A program made the translations under genes and the position numbers. The notes beneath the pieces were generated by a model, which worked only from the letters and a program-made list of their open reading frames with translations, searched no databases and was not told the DNA's origin. Shown one piece after another: positions 52,998 to 62,529 of a stretch of DNA of 64,000 bases (position 1 is its first letter; each line of letters begins with the position of its first letter). The DNA lies in NCBI GenBank assembly GCA_905203555.1, contig CAJKWK010000005.1, forward strand, positions 1 to 64,000. Reading direction: 5' to 3'. The stretch is from an uncultured Lachnospiraceae bacterium. Its GTDB lineage: Bacteria; Bacillota; Clostridia; Lachnospirales; Lachnospiraceae.

Positions 52998-55073
52998 TTA
53001 TTCTTCTGCTGCACGTGCCGCAATTTCTTTTTCCTGTACGTCTGACGGAGCCTGCTCATATCTGGCAAACTGATACTCGTAAGTACCTCTTCCTCCTGTC
53101 ATAGAACGAAGTACCGTACAATATCCAAACAGGCCGGTCATCGGAATATCTGCCTCGATTACCTGTTTTCCTCCCATAATCGGATTCATACCGAGCACAC
53201 GACCGCGTCTCTTATTCAGATCACCCATAACATCACCGGTATAGCTGTCCGGAACGGTCACTTTCAAAGAAGCGATAGGCTCTAAAAGAACCGGACTTGC
53301 TTCCATAAATCCCTTCTTGAATGCCTGACTGGTTGCTGTCTTAAACGCCATCTCAGAAGAGTCTACCGGATGATAAGAACCATCATACAATGTTGCTTTA
53401 ACACCAACTACCGGATATCCTGCCAATGGTCCTTTTACAACAGATTCCTGCAATCCCTTTTCCACTGCCGGGAAATAGTTCTTCGGAACAGCGCCACCAA
53501 CCACTTCTTCTTCAAAGATATATGGAGTTTCCAAATCGCCGGATGGTTCAAATCTCATCTTGACATGTCCATATTGTCCATGTCCTCCTGACTGTTTCTT
53601 ATACTTTGTATCCACATCTGATTTCTTACGGATTGTTTCGCGGAAAGCAACCTTTGGTGTTTCCAAAGCAATCTCTACTTTATATCTTGTTTCCAGCTTG
53701 CTTGCCACGATTTCCAAATGCTGGTCTCCCATACCATACAACAGGGACTGATGATTCTCACTGTCATTTGCCGCCCGAAGTGTTACATCTTCTGCCATCA
53801 TCTTCGCAAGTGCCTGTGAAACTTTATCTTCCTCCCCTTTCTTCTTAACCGTATACTTCATATATGTATAAGGTACGGAATAATCTGTCTTAGGATAAAT
53901 TACCTGAGTCGCTTTTGTAGATAATGTATCGCCGGTATTGGTATTGGCAAGTTTTGCAATCGCTCCAATATCGCCGGCAAACAATTCGCTAACCTCTGTC
54001 GGCTTATTTCCGCACATGGTATAGAGCTTACCAGGTTTTTCTTCTGCATCTGATGTTGTATTGTAGAGCAGATCATCTCCCTTCAATACACCGGAACATA
54101 CCTTAATAAAGGAATATTTACCAATAAAAGGATCTACCATCGTCTTAAATACATAAGCGGATTTTGCCTTTGCGAAATCATAATCGCCTTCAAACATAGC
54201 ATTTGTAGTACGATTCATTCCCAGACATTTTCTCTTATCCGGACTCGGGAAGAAACGAACAATATCAGACAGAAGATTGGCAACGCCCTGTGCCTGAATA
54301 TTGGATCCCATAGCAACCGGTACAATATCGCCGTCCATAACTTCTGTACGCATTGCTGCACGAATCTCTTCTACAGAGAATTCTTCACCGTTAAAATACC
54401 GTTCCATAAATTCTTCACTTGTCTCAGCAACCGCTTCCATCAAAGAATCTCTCAGAATCTGCAGGTTCGGCAGACAGTAATCCGGAATCTCACATTCCTC
54501 TCGTTCTGCAATACCTGTATATCTTCTTCCTGCATTCTTGATTACGTTAATATATCCGACCAGTTTCTCATTCTCGCGGATCGGCTGGAAGTGCGGAGCA
54601 ATTTTCTTTCCATATCTTGCAGTCAGATCTTCAACAACCTGACGGAAACTTGCATCATCCACATCCATCTCTGTAACATAGACCATACGTGGTAAATTAT
54701 ATTTATCACATAATTCCCAAGCCTTCTCCGTACCAACCTGTACGCCTGCTTTTCCGGATACAACGATCACTGCTGCATCGGCCGCACTTACCGCTTCTTC
54801 TACTTCTCCAACAAAATCAAAATACCCCGGCGTATCCAGAATATTAATCTTTGCCTTTTCCCACTCAATCGGTACGATACTTGTGCTGATTGAGAACCCG
54901 CGTTTCTGTTCTTCCTTATCAAAATCACTGACCGTATTGGACTCTGAAATTTTACCGATACGATTGGATGCACCGGATACATAAAGCATAGCCTCTGCTA
55001 AACTTGTCTTTCCACTGCCCCCATGACCAAGCAATACCACGTTTCTGATTTCATCTGTTCTGTAAACCTTCAT
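52998..55073 (-). CDS. Elongation factor G-like paralogue (EF-G II type)
   Basis: A 691-residue translational GTPase with all EF-G domains. G1 is VLLGHGGSGKTSLAEAM, but G3 reads DTPGYFDFVGEV (Tyr for the catalytic His of DTPGHVDF) and G4 reads VTEMD in place of NKMD. The domain IV/V end is normal (SYTGDVMGDLNKRRGRVLGM). This fits the non-housekeeping EF-G II group, of unclear role. The ATG at 55073 has GGAGG 7 bases upstream. Single gene. Confidence 0.9.
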   Translation of the reverse strand: MKVYRTDEIRNVVLLGHGGSGKTSLAEAMLYVSGASNRIGKISESNTVSDFDKEEQKRGFSISTSIVPIEWEKAKINILDTPGYFDFVGEVEEAVSAADAAVIVVSGKAGVQVGTEKAWELCDKYNLPRMVYVTEMDVDDASFRQVVEDLTARYGKKIAPHFQPIRENEKLVGYINVIKNAGRRYTGIAEREECEIPDYCLPNLQILRDSLMEAVAETSEEFMERYFNGEEFSVEEIRAAMRTEVMDGDIVPVAMGSNIQAQGVANLLSDIVRFFPSPDKRKCLGMNRTTNAMFEGDYDFAKAKSAYVFKTMVDPFIGKYSFIKVCSGVLKGDDLLYNTTSDAEEKPGKLYTMCGNKPTEVSELFAGDIGAIAKLANTNTGDTLSTKATQVIYPKTDYSVPYTYMKYTVKKKGEEDKVSQALAKMMAEDVTLRAANDSENHQSLLYGMGDQHLEIVASKLETRYKVEIALETPKVAFRETIRKKSDVDTKYKKQSGGHGQYGHVKMRFEPSGDLETPYIFEEEVVGGAVPKNYFPAVEKGLQESVVKGPLAGYPVVGVKATLYDGSYHPVDSSEMAFKTATSQAFKKGFMEASPVLLEPIASLKVTVPDSYTGDVMGDLNKRRGRVLGMNPIMGGKQVIEADIPMTGLFGYCTVLRSMTGGRGTYEYQFARYEQAPSDVQEKEIAARAAEE

Positions 55074-55142
55074 GCTGCTGCCTCCTTGTATGTCATATCT
55101 ATGCTGGTTATCGTTCAAACCGCACGAACATATTATGTTGAT

Positions 55143-55171
55143 ATTGTACTAAATTTTTATCTGTTTTACAA
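55143..55171 (-). promoter_or_regulatory. Promoter of the EF-G-like gene
   Basis: TTGTAA (55166-55171), 17 bp, TACAAT (55143-55148) on the minus strand, about 70 bp before the ATG. Confidence 0.7.
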
Positions 55172-55216
55172 CTATTTTATGTATTTTATACAACTTTTTT
55201 CAATGCTTTGATTTCC

Positions 55217-55245
55217 TTTACTTTTGCAGTTTAAAGTGATAGAAT
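55217..55245 (+). promoter_or_regulatory. Promoter of tyrA-aroA
   Basis: TTTACT (55217-55222), 17 bp, TAGAAT (55240-55245), about 33 bp upstream of the tyrA ATG. Confidence 0.6.
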
Positions 55246-55277
55246 ATTTTTATATATGTAAAGAGAGGATTTCATTT

Positions 55278-56399
55278 ATGACTACGACAAATACTCAAAA
55301 TCCATCCGTACAAAAAGTAGGTTTTATCGGGCTCGGTCTCATCGGCGGTTCCATTGCCAAAGCAATCCGTCTCTACTATCCGGACTGCTGCCTGATTGCC
55401 TTTGATAAGAATAAAGAAGCACTTGCACTTGCATTGCAGGATGGTACGATCGATACCATCTGTTCTTCCATCGATCATCATTTTCAGGACTGTGCTTACA
55501 TTTTTCTATGCGCACCGATTGCATATAATGCAGCATATCTGCATCAATTAAAGGGATTTATTTCTTCGGACTGTATCATTACAGATGTAGGAAGTGTCAA
55601 AACTTCCATTCACGAAGAAGTGGCTGCCCTGAATCTGGAGGCTCAGTTTATTGGCGGGCATCCTATGGCCGGTTCCGAAAAAAGCGGCTATACCAATGCA
55701 AAAGCGCAACTGATTGAAAACGCATATTATATTTTGACACCTACGACTGCAGTCTCTCCCCAACAGCTTGCGACATTCCGGCTTTTTGTGGAGTCCCTGC
55801 GCGCTCTGCCACTGGTATTAGATTATACAGAACACGACTATGTGACCGGCACGATCAGTCACTTGCCGCACATTCTTGCTTCCTGCCTTGTAAATTATGT
55901 TCATAAGACAGACGATTCGCAGGAACTCATGAAACGACTTGCTGCCGGAGGATTCAAGGACATCACGCGGATTGCCTCTTCTTCTCCTATTATGTGGCAG
56001 CAGATCTGCCTGAAAAACCGGGCAAATATTGTACAAATATTAGAAGATTATATAGACACTCTAAAAGAAGCAAAAAAAGCAATTGAAAAAGAGGACGAAA
56101 CAGCGCTTTATTCTATGTTTGAAGAATCCAGAGATTATCGTAATTCTATGTCAAATCTCTCTCTGGGACCAATCAAAAAACAATTTGCGCTTTACTGTGA
56201 TATCATTGACGAAGCCGGAGGAATTGCAACGATTGCAACCATCCTTGCAAGCAATCACATCAGCATTAAAAATATCGGCATCATTCATAACCGCGAATTT
56301 GAAGAAGGTGTTCTTCGCATTGAATTTTATGAAGAAAGCGCTGCTTGTCAGGCTTCAGAATTACTCAAAAAATATCGTTATGTTGTATACGAAATCTGA
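55278..56399 (+). CDS. tyrA: Prephenate dehydrogenase with ACT domain
   Basis: A 373-residue enzyme of tyrosine synthesis. The NAD loop is GFIGLGLIGGSIAKA, then the substrate motif FIGGHPMAGSEKSGY and VTGTISHLPHILAS. The C-terminal ACT domain (GGIATIATILASNHISIKNIG) probably senses tyrosine. The ATG at 55278 has GAGAGG about 9 bases upstream. It is followed by aroA after 57 bp. Confidence 0.94.
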   Translation: MTTTNTQNPSVQKVGFIGLGLIGGSIAKAIRLYYPDCCLIAFDKNKEALALALQDGTIDTICSSIDHHFQDCAYIFLCAPIAYNAAYLHQLKGFISSDCIITDVGSVKTSIHEEVAALNLEAQFIGGHPMAGSEKSGYTNAKAQLIENAYYILTPTTAVSPQQLATFRLFVESLRALPLVLDYTEHDYVTGTISHLPHILASCLVNYVHKTDDSQELMKRLAAGGFKDITRIASSSPIMWQQICLKNRANIVQILEDYIDTLKEAKKAIEKEDETALYSMFEESRDYRNSMSNLSLGPIKKQFALYCDIIDEAGGIATIATILASNHISIKNIGIIHNREFEEGVLRIEFYEESAACQASELLKKYRYVVYEI

Positions 56400-56456
56400 T
56401 TATTTTCTATTGCATACAACTTAAATCAGACTGGATAAAAAAGGAGTTCTTACATT

Positions 56457-57752
56457 ATGATAGAATTAACAGCCATAACCGGACTGAAGGGCAGGGTCAC
56501 AATTCCCGGAGACAAATCCATCTCCCATCGCTGCATTATGTTCGGCTCTATTGCAAAAGGTACAACTGAAATTAATAATTTTTTACAAGGTGCAGACTGT
56601 CGTGCCACAATGAACTGTTTTCGAAATCTGGGCATTGAGATTGAAGAGACCGAATCTGCAATTTTGGTTCATGGAAACGGTCTGCATGGATTAAAAACGC
56701 CAAAAACAATTCTGGACGTAGGAAACAGCGGAACAACCACCCGACTTATTTCAGGCATTCTGGCCGGCCAGCCTTTTGAATCCCGACTATCCGGAGATGA
56801 TTCCCTCAATTCTCGTCCTATGAAACGAATCATGGAACCATTGACCCTGATGGGAGCGCATATTACAAGTCTGTATGGGAATCAATGCGCGCCGCTTTCT
56901 ATTACACCGGGACACCTGCATGGAATCCACTACAACTCACCCGTTGCTTCTGCACAGGTAAAATCCTGTCTTTTACTTGCGGGATTATATGCCGATGGAG
57001 AGACATCTGTTACCGAACCAAGTCTTTCCAGGAACCATACCGAACTGATGCTGCGTGAGTTTGGTGCCAACCTTCATTCTACTTATGCATTGGACAGCAC
57101 ACAGGCAACTGCAACCATCCGTCCATCCGAAGAATTATTCGGACAAAAGATTACTGTCCCCGGAGATATTTCATCTGCTGCATACTTTATTGCAGCCGGA
57201 CTGATTGTGCCTGACTCAGAAATATTAATTCAAAATGTCGGCACCAATCCTACTCGCTCCGGAATTCTAAAAGTCTGTGAGGACATGGGCGGAGACATCA
57301 CGCTGGTTCATCAACGCATGGAAGGCGGCGAACCAATCGCAGATATTCTAGTGCGTACGAGTCAGCTCCATGGCATTACAATTGAAGGCGATATCATCCC
57401 AACTCTTATCGATGAAATTCCTGTAATTGCAGTAATGGCTGCTGTTGCCGAAGGCACAACCATCATCAAAGATGCTGCTGAACTGAAAGTCAAAGAAACT
57501 GACCGGATTGAGACGGTTACTGACAACTTAAAAGCGATGGGATGCAATGTCACCCCCACAGAAGATGGGATGATTATTACCGGCGGCAATCCACTGCAAG
57601 GTGCCAATATTCACACATTGCTGGACCACCGCATCGCAATGGCTTTCAGCATTGCCGCTTTGGTTGCCGAAGGAACCACCAAGATTCTGGACAGCCAATG
57701 TGTTGATGTGTCCTATCCGGACTTTTACGATACCTTTGAAAATCTCTTATAA
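56457..57752 (+). CDS. aroA: 3-phosphoshikimate 1-carboxyvinyltransferase (EPSP synthase)
   Basis: A 431-residue shikimate-pathway enzyme. It has GRVTIPGDKSISHRCIM, LDVGNSGTTTRLISGIL, the active-site RPMKRIMEPL, and the end DHRIAMAFSIAAL. AAAAAGGAG precedes the ATG. Together with tyrA it leads from shikimate phosphate towards tyrosine. It ends at a strong bidirectional terminator. Confidence 0.97.
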   Translation: MIELTAITGLKGRVTIPGDKSISHRCIMFGSIAKGTTEINNFLQGADCRATMNCFRNLGIEIEETESAILVHGNGLHGLKTPKTILDVGNSGTTTRLISGILAGQPFESRLSGDDSLNSRPMKRIMEPLTLMGAHITSLYGNQCAPLSITPGHLHGIHYNSPVASAQVKSCLLLAGLYADGETSVTEPSLSRNHTELMLREFGANLHSTYALDSTQATATIRPSEELFGQKITVPGDISSAAYFIAAGLIVPDSEILIQNVGTNPTRSGILKVCEDMGGDITLVHQRMEGGEPIADILVRTSQLHGITIEGDIIPTLIDEIPVIAVMAAVAEGTTIIKDAAELKVKETDRIETVTDNLKAMGCNVTPTEDGMIITGGNPLQGANIHTLLDHRIAMAFSIAALVAEGTTKILDSQCVDVSYPDFYDTFENLL

Positions 57753-57783
57753 GATTTAAGTTTCATTTCTAAAAGAAACATAC

Positions 57784-57860
57784 AAATAAGAAAACGGTAT
57801 GGAAATTTCTTTTTTTCAAAATTTTTCAAAATTTCCCATACCGTTTTCTTATTTCTTTTT
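57784..57860. terminator. Large bidirectional terminator between aroA and the folate operon
   Basis: A long stem AAATAAGAAAACGGTATGG (57784-57802) pairs with its complement (57836-57854), with T- and A-rich flanks for both strands. Confidence 0.9.
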
Positions 57861-57866
57861 GCTTAA

Positions 57867-58685
57867 TTATCCGTCTAACTCCTGAAGCATCTCACGTACT
57901 GTTTTTCCATACACCGGATGTCTTTTATACGGAGCGATCTCGTGCAGTGGTTCCAACACAAATTTACGTTTGTGCATTTCTACATGTGGAATACATAAAT
58001 CTTCTTTTTCCAACACAAGGTCATCATAAAAAATAATATCCAGATCCAATGTTCTGGGTCCCCAGTGAATCACCCGCTCTCTTCCTGCGCTCTGCTCTAT
58101 TCTGTGCATTTCTTCCAGAAGTTCATCCGGAGTCATCAATGTTCGTAATTTCAGACACGCATTTAAGAAGTCGTCCTGTTCCAACATTCCATACGGGGGA
58201 GTCACATAATATTTGGAACATATTTCTACTTCTGTATTTGGAAGTTCATTTAACTGTGCCACTGCATCATTCAGATATTTTTCAGAATCTCCGATATTGG
58301 ATCCCAATGCAATGTATACCGTATGCCATTGACGCACAATCTCCACTGATACCGTTTCCAGTGGCAGACCAACCGGAGCCCATGGTTTTTTCACTTCTAA
58401 CTGTACCTTTTGCAAAAGAGGAACCTTTACCAGCAATTCCTCCGCCAGTTCTTCCGCCACTCGCTCAATCAATTGAAACGTATGTGTTCTCATAAAGGAA
58501 TCAATCCACTGACTAACCTCTCCATAATGAATCGATGCCGTCAGGTCATCCGTCTTTCCAGCCTTTCTGGTATCGGTATACATTGTAAGAGATACCAAAA
58601 ACTTTTGTCCCAATGTATTTTCTTCCGGAAACACCCCATGATTTGCGAATACTTCCAGATTTTTAATCTTGATTTGATCCAACAT
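57867..58685 (-). CDS. folK: Bifunctional dihydroneopterin aldolase / HPPK (FolB-FolK fusion)
   Basis: A 272-residue fusion. Residues 1 to ~118 are FolB (FANHGVFPEENTLGQKF, IERVAEELAEELL, VKKPWAPVGLP), which splits dihydroneopterin. Residues ~120-272 are FolK (YIALGSNIGDSEKYL, GPRTLDLDIIFYDD, PHVEMHKRKFVLEPL), which pyrophosphorylates the product. The ATG lies 3 bp after the folP stop with AGGTGTAAGG upstream. It is the last gene of the folate operon. Confidence 0.95.
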   Translation of the reverse strand: MLDQIKIKNLEVFANHGVFPEENTLGQKFLVSLTMYTDTRKAGKTDDLTASIHYGEVSQWIDSFMRTHTFQLIERVAEELAEELLVKVPLLQKVQLEVKKPWAPVGLPLETVSVEIVRQWHTVYIALGSNIGDSEKYLNDAVAQLNELPNTEVEICSKYYVTPPYGMLEQDDFLNACLKLRTLMTPDELLEEMHRIEQSAGRERVIHWGPRTLDLDIIFYDDLVLEKEDLCIPHVEMHKRKFVLEPLHEIAPYKRHPVYGKTVREMLQELDG

Positions 58686-58687
58686 CC

Positions 58688-59503
58688 TTACACCTCATGT
58701 TCACGCAAAATCGCCTCAGTCATTTTAATTGCCCGGAAATTTGTTTTGACATCATGTACCCGAACAAAACCACAGCCACTCATTACACCCATTACTGTTG
58801 TTGCCAGAGTTCCCTCTTCTCTCTGATCTGCCGACAGATCCAAAGTCAAACCGATCATCGACTTTCGGGATGTACCAAGCAAAATAGGATACTCCAATTC
58901 ATGCATCAAAGGAAGATACTTCATCATTTCCAGATTCATTTCATAAGTCTTTCCAAACCCAATTCCCGGATCCAGACAGATTCCATCTTCTCGGATTCCC
59001 GCCGCCTTTGCCAGTCTGACGCTTTCCTGCAGATCATTTAATACATCTGATATAAAATCCTGATATTCTGCCTTTTCTCTATTATGCATCAAACAGCAAG
59101 CCGCCCCACTCTTTGCGATCACCTCTGCCATTCTTGCATCATACTTCAGTCCCCAGATATCATTGACCAAATCTGCTCCAACAGAAAGCGCCACCTCTGC
59201 GACCTTACTTTTATATGTATCAACAGACACCGGCACATCAAACCGTTTCTTCAATGCTTCAATCACCGGAGTCACTCTTGCAATTTCCTCTTCCTCTGTA
59301 ATCTGAATATGACCCGGTCTTGTCGATTCTCCGCCCACATCCAGAATATCCGCACCTTCTTCCACCATTTCTTCTGCATGACGCAAAGCCGCATCCATAG
59401 AATGATACTTTCCGCCATCCGAAAAAGAATCCGGTGTGACATTCAAAATTCCCATGATATAACAATGTCTCTTTGTGTCAAATTCTCTTCCACCGATTTT
59501 CAT
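58688..59503 (-). CDS. folP: Dihydropteroate synthase
   Basis: A 271-residue TIM-barrel enzyme joining pterin and para-aminobenzoate, the sulfonamide target. It has YIMGILNVTPDSFSDGGKY, DVGGESTRPGH and CLDPGIGFGKT, and ends GVMSGCGFVRVHDV. Its ATG overlaps the HD gene stop by 4 bp. folBK follows. Confidence 0.97.
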   Translation of the reverse strand: MKIGGREFDTKRHCYIMGILNVTPDSFSDGGKYHSMDAALRHAEEMVEEGADILDVGGESTRPGHIQITEEEEIARVTPVIEALKKRFDVPVSVDTYKSKVAEVALSVGADLVNDIWGLKYDARMAEVIAKSGAACCLMHNREKAEYQDFISDVLNDLQESVRLAKAAGIREDGICLDPGIGFGKTYEMNLEMMKYLPLMHELEYPILLGTSRKSMIGLTLDLSADQREEGTLATTVMGVMSGCGFVRVHDVKTNFRAIKMTEAILREHEV

Positions 59504-60012
59504 ATCTCAATCTCCATATTCTTCTTTTCTATACTCCAGTTACATTCTGCCTCCGCCGGACAGACAAAACACTGTCGGGACTTCTTGTCACTGAGATACA
59601 ATAACTTCCCAAAAGAAGACATCTCTTCCCGATATCTCCGGTGTTCAAGAATTGCCTGCAGAATCTCTTTTTGTTCCTGTGCTCCGATTTTGTCGGAAAC
59701 ATCCCGCAAAATTATTTTTGCAATATCTGCGGATGCTGTTTCATGCGGAATCCCTTCTTCATACTGCCGTACTTTTCCAATGTCATGGAGCAGCGCTGCC
59801 GCATAGATCATTGTTTTGGAAAATCCCAGGTTCTGCTCCAGATTTTGTATGTAAGCAATCCGCGCCACATCCAGCAGATGATTCATCTGATGACAGCAAA
59901 AATGTCGGTCCTGTTCCGCCTGTTCCAGACGTTTATAATACGATTGGAACAGCGGATGTCTGCGAATCAGTTCAATAACATTCTCCTCACACTGCATTAC
60001 TCGTTCTGTCAT
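59500..60012 (-). CDS. HD-domain phosphohydrolase in the folate operon
   Basis: A 170-residue HD-superfamily protein with the metal site HQMNHLL, ALLHDIGKV, LEHRRYR and YLSDKKSR. A C-terminal Cys cluster (RQCFVCPAEAECNW) may bind metal. Such proteins hydrolyse phosphates, commonly of nucleotides. It lies between folE and folP and overlaps folP by 4 bp, so a role in removing phosphates from dihydroneopterin triphosphate is a strong possibility, though not shown by sequence. The start has GGGATGG upstream. Confidence 0.85.
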   Translation of the reverse strand: MTERVMQCEENVIELIRRHPLFQSYYKRLEQAEQDRHFCCHQMNHLLDVARIAYIQNLEQNLGFSKTMIYAAALLHDIGKVRQYEEGIPHETASADIAKIILRDVSDKIGAQEQKEILQAILEHRRYREEMSSFGKLLYLSDKKSRQCFVCPAEAECNWSIEKKNMEIEI

Positions 60013-60031
60013 TTTTCATCCATCCCTATTC

Positions 60032-60589
60032 TTATGCCCGTATCATTCTGAAAAAGGTCTCTTCTAATGCCGGATTCTCCAAAAAGGCTCCTCGTTTCAC
60101 AACCGTCACTGTCTGACTGCCGGGCTTTTTGATCCCCCGCATCGTCATACACATATGTTCCGCCTCGATCATTACCATAACCCCTTTCGGCTGCAAATGT
60201 TCCATCAATGCATCTGCAATCTGCCCGGTCAACTGTTCCTGCAGCTGCAAGCGTTTCGCATATACCTCAACCATCCGAGCTAATTTACTCAGGCCTACTA
60301 CTTTTCCATCCGGAATATAAGCAATGTGAGCCTTCCCATAAAATGGAAGTAAATGATGTTCGCAAGTAGAATAAAAAGTAATCTCCTTCTCCACCACCAT
60401 CTCGTTATTGTCCACATGAAAAATTTTACTGAGGTGTTGTCCTGCATCTTCCTCATAACCACCGTAAATTTCCTCGTACATTCTGGCAATCCGATCCGGT
60501 GTCTCTACCAGTCCTTCCCGGGTTACATCTTCTCCGATTCCTTCCAATAACATCTGAACTGCCTGTCTGATTTTTTTCTGATCAATCAT
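60032..60589 (-). CDS. folE: GTP cyclohydrolase I
   Basis: A 185-residue enzyme opening the folate pathway. It has [10 protein letters not shown], the zinc site [34 protein letters not shown] and [17 protein letters not shown]. The ATG at 60589 has GAGGAAAG upstream; in-frame codons up to 60610 lie before it. It follows folC. Confidence 0.96.
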   Translation of the reverse strand: MIDQKKIRQAVQMLLEGIGEDVTREGLVETPDRIARMYEEIYGGYEEDAGQHLSKIFHVDNNEMVVEKEITFYSTCEHHLLPFYGKAHIAYIPDGKVVGLSKLARMVEVYAKRLQLQEQLTGQIADALMEHLQPKGVMVMIEAEHMCMTMRGIKKPGSQTVTVVKRGAFLENPALEETFFRMIRA

Positions 60590-60599
60590 ACTTCTTTCC

Positions 60600-61934
60600 T
60601 CATTTAACAATTTCTATTACTTTTCCCAAATAGGAAAGCGAGCCAAACGCTAAAATCACGTCGTCTTTCTCTGCCTGTGCCATCGCCTGATGCACTGCCT
60701 CTCCGATTCCCCCGACTGCACTGACTTCTATGCGCTGCTCTGTTTCATTTCCCAAACTCTTCCGCCTTTTTTCTTCACATTTTATAATGGTATCTGCCAG
60801 GTTCTGCGCATCCAGTGAGCGTACTTCATCCGGCAGAGTAACCGTATAGATTCGTTTTGCGCAGGGCAGCATATTCTCCACAATTTTCTCATATTCCTTA
60901 TCCCGAAATACTCCCATAATATAGGTTAGTTTTTTCCCCGGAAAATATGCCTCTACAGACTCTCTTAGCCGTTTTGATGCGTCCTCATTATGCGCGCCGT
61001 CTATAATAAAAATCGGATTCTCTGAAATGCAGGTAAACCTTCCCGGCCAGACCGTTTTCTCAAATCCCCTTCTAATCTCTGTTTCTGAAATCTTCTGCTG
61101 CGGACAATTGTGACAGATCTGATTCCATGCATCCAGAACTTCGTAGGCAGTAACAGCATTGAGCAGCTGATATCTTCCTGACAGATGAATTTTTACTTCT
61201 TGAAGTTCTTTATAGGAAAAAACCTGTTCCCGATAATTTTCTTTCAGTTTTCGAATCTGTCTTTCCTCAGCATATACGATCCGGCATCCCAATTCCGCCG
61301 CTTTTTCTTCCAGCACAGCTCTGACTTCCGATACCTGTGGGGCAGATACAACAACACTGCCCGGCTTTATGATCCCCGCTTTTTCACCGGCTATTTCAGA
61401 AAGTGTATTTCCCAAAAAGCCCATATGATCCCGACTGATTGTTGTAAATACTGCAATCACCGTATTTTTCACGATATTCGTTGCGTCCAATGCCCCGCCC
61501 AATCCGGTTTCCAGAACAACAACGTCGCATTTCAATTTACGGAAATATAAAAAAGCTATCGCGGTCTCTATCTCAAATACAGTCGGACTTGCTTTTCCGT
61601 CTGCCTCCATACGCGCAACAGCTTTCTGAACTTCTTCAACTAATTCTGCAAATACTTCCTCGGAAATCCACTGACCATCTACCTGAATCCGCTCCAGATA
61701 GGACTGAACAGTCGGCGAAACATATCTCCCGGTCTTAAGCCCTGCTTCACTTAGAATTGTCGAAGTATACGCAAGCACAGACCCTTTGCCGTTGGTTCCC
61801 GCAATATGTATGAACTTCAGCTCATCCTGTGGATTGCCCAGTTCACACAACAAATCACGAATCGTATCCAAGCCAAGTACACTTCCGTATTTCGACACTT
61901 CGTCCAAATATACCCTTGCTTCTTTATAGGTCAC
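60600..61934 (-). CDS. folC: Folylpolyglutamate / dihydrofolate synthase
   Basis: A Mur-ligase-fold enzyme adding glutamate to folates. The P-loop is [16 protein letters not shown], followed by [31 protein letters not shown] and [23 protein letters not shown]. The GTG at 61934 ([13 protein letters not shown]) gives 444 residues and matches the family start, with AAAGGAAA upstream. In-frame codons up to 62060 exist, but their product does not look like FolC; a GGGAAG before the ATG at 62027 keeps a longer form possible. It is the first gene of folC-folE-HD-folP-folBK. Confidence 0.94.
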   Translation of the reverse strand: MTYKEARVYLDEVSKYGSVLGLDTIRDLLCELGNPQDELKFIHIAGTNGKGSVLAYTSTILSEAGLKTGRYVSPTVQSYLERIQVDGQWISEEVFAELVEEVQKAVARMEADGKASPTVFEIETAIAFLYFRKLKCDVVVLETGLGGALDATNIVKNTVIAVFTTISRDHMGFLGNTLSEIAGEKAGIIKPGSVVVSAPQVSEVRAVLEEKAAELGCRIVYAEERQIRKLKENYREQVFSYKELQEVKIHLSGRYQLLNAVTAYEVLDAWNQICHNCPQQKISETEIRRGFEKTVWPGRFTCISENPIFIIDGAHNEDASKRLRESVEAYFPGKKLTYIMGVFRDKEYEKIVENMLPCAKRIYTVTLPDEVRSLDAQNLADTIIKCEEKRRKSLGNETEQRIEVSAVGGIGEAVHQAMAQAEKDDVILAFGSLSYLGKVIEIVK

Positions 61935-62066
61935 GTTATTCGTTTCCTTTCTATCTGTTTTTACTTGTTCTCCTTGTATGAAACTTCTCTCACTTAGAAA
62001 ATGTCTCATCACCTTGTCAATCATATCACTTCCCGTTTCTTCACACAAGTAAAATTTCAATATCTA

Positions 62067-62123
62067 TTGACTTTTCCCTCTGTCTCATTCTATAATTACT
62101 GTATTAGTACACGTAGTACACTT
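62067..62123 (+). promoter_or_regulatory. Promoter and probable YtrA-type operator
   Basis: TTGACT (62067-62072), 18 bp, TATAAT (62091-62096). Right after the expected start lies TTAGTACACGTAGTACACTT (62104-62123), with repeated GTAC half sites, a likely GntR operator for autorepression. Confidence 0.65.
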
Positions 62124-62151
62124 ATCGTAAAAAGGAAGAAAGGAGGGTTCT

Positions 62152-62529
62152 ATGATATCTATTGACTATCAAAGCCGTACACCTCTCTATGAACAGATTG
62201 TAGAGCGTTTTCAGCGTTTGATTCTAAAGGGAGTTCTGGAACCGGGTTCACAGATGCCGTCGGTACGCTCTCTTGCCATCAAGCTATCCATCAATCCAAA
62301 CACGATTCAGAAGGCTTATACCTTATTGGAACAGCAGGGCTATATTTTCCCGGTAAAGGGACGAGGCAATTTTATCGCAGATGCCTCACGCTTACTTGAA
62401 CAGCAACAAGAACATTATTTAAACGAATTGGAACAGTCGCTCCTTCGTGCAAAAGATTTCGGCATTACCGCAGACGACTGCCATACTCTGATTCGCAAGA
62501 TTTACCATGAGGAGGTGCTCCATGCTTGA
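62152..62529 (+). CDS. YtrA-subfamily GntR transcription regulator
   Basis: A 125-residue repressor with a GntR winged helix (PLYEQIVERFQRLILKGVLEPGSQMPSVRSLA, split in motif order) and the short two-helix C-terminus of YtrA. NPNTIQKAYTLLEQQGYI is the recognition helix region. GGAGGG precedes the ATG. It regulates the ABC operon it heads, probably in response to cell-wall or antibiotic stress. Confidence 0.92.
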   Translation: MISIDYQSRTPLYEQIVERFQRLILKGVLEPGSQMPSVRSLAIKLSINPNTIQKAYTLLEQQGYIFPVKGRGNFIADASRLLEQQQEHYLNELEQSLLRAKDFGITADDCHTLIRKIYHEEVLHA

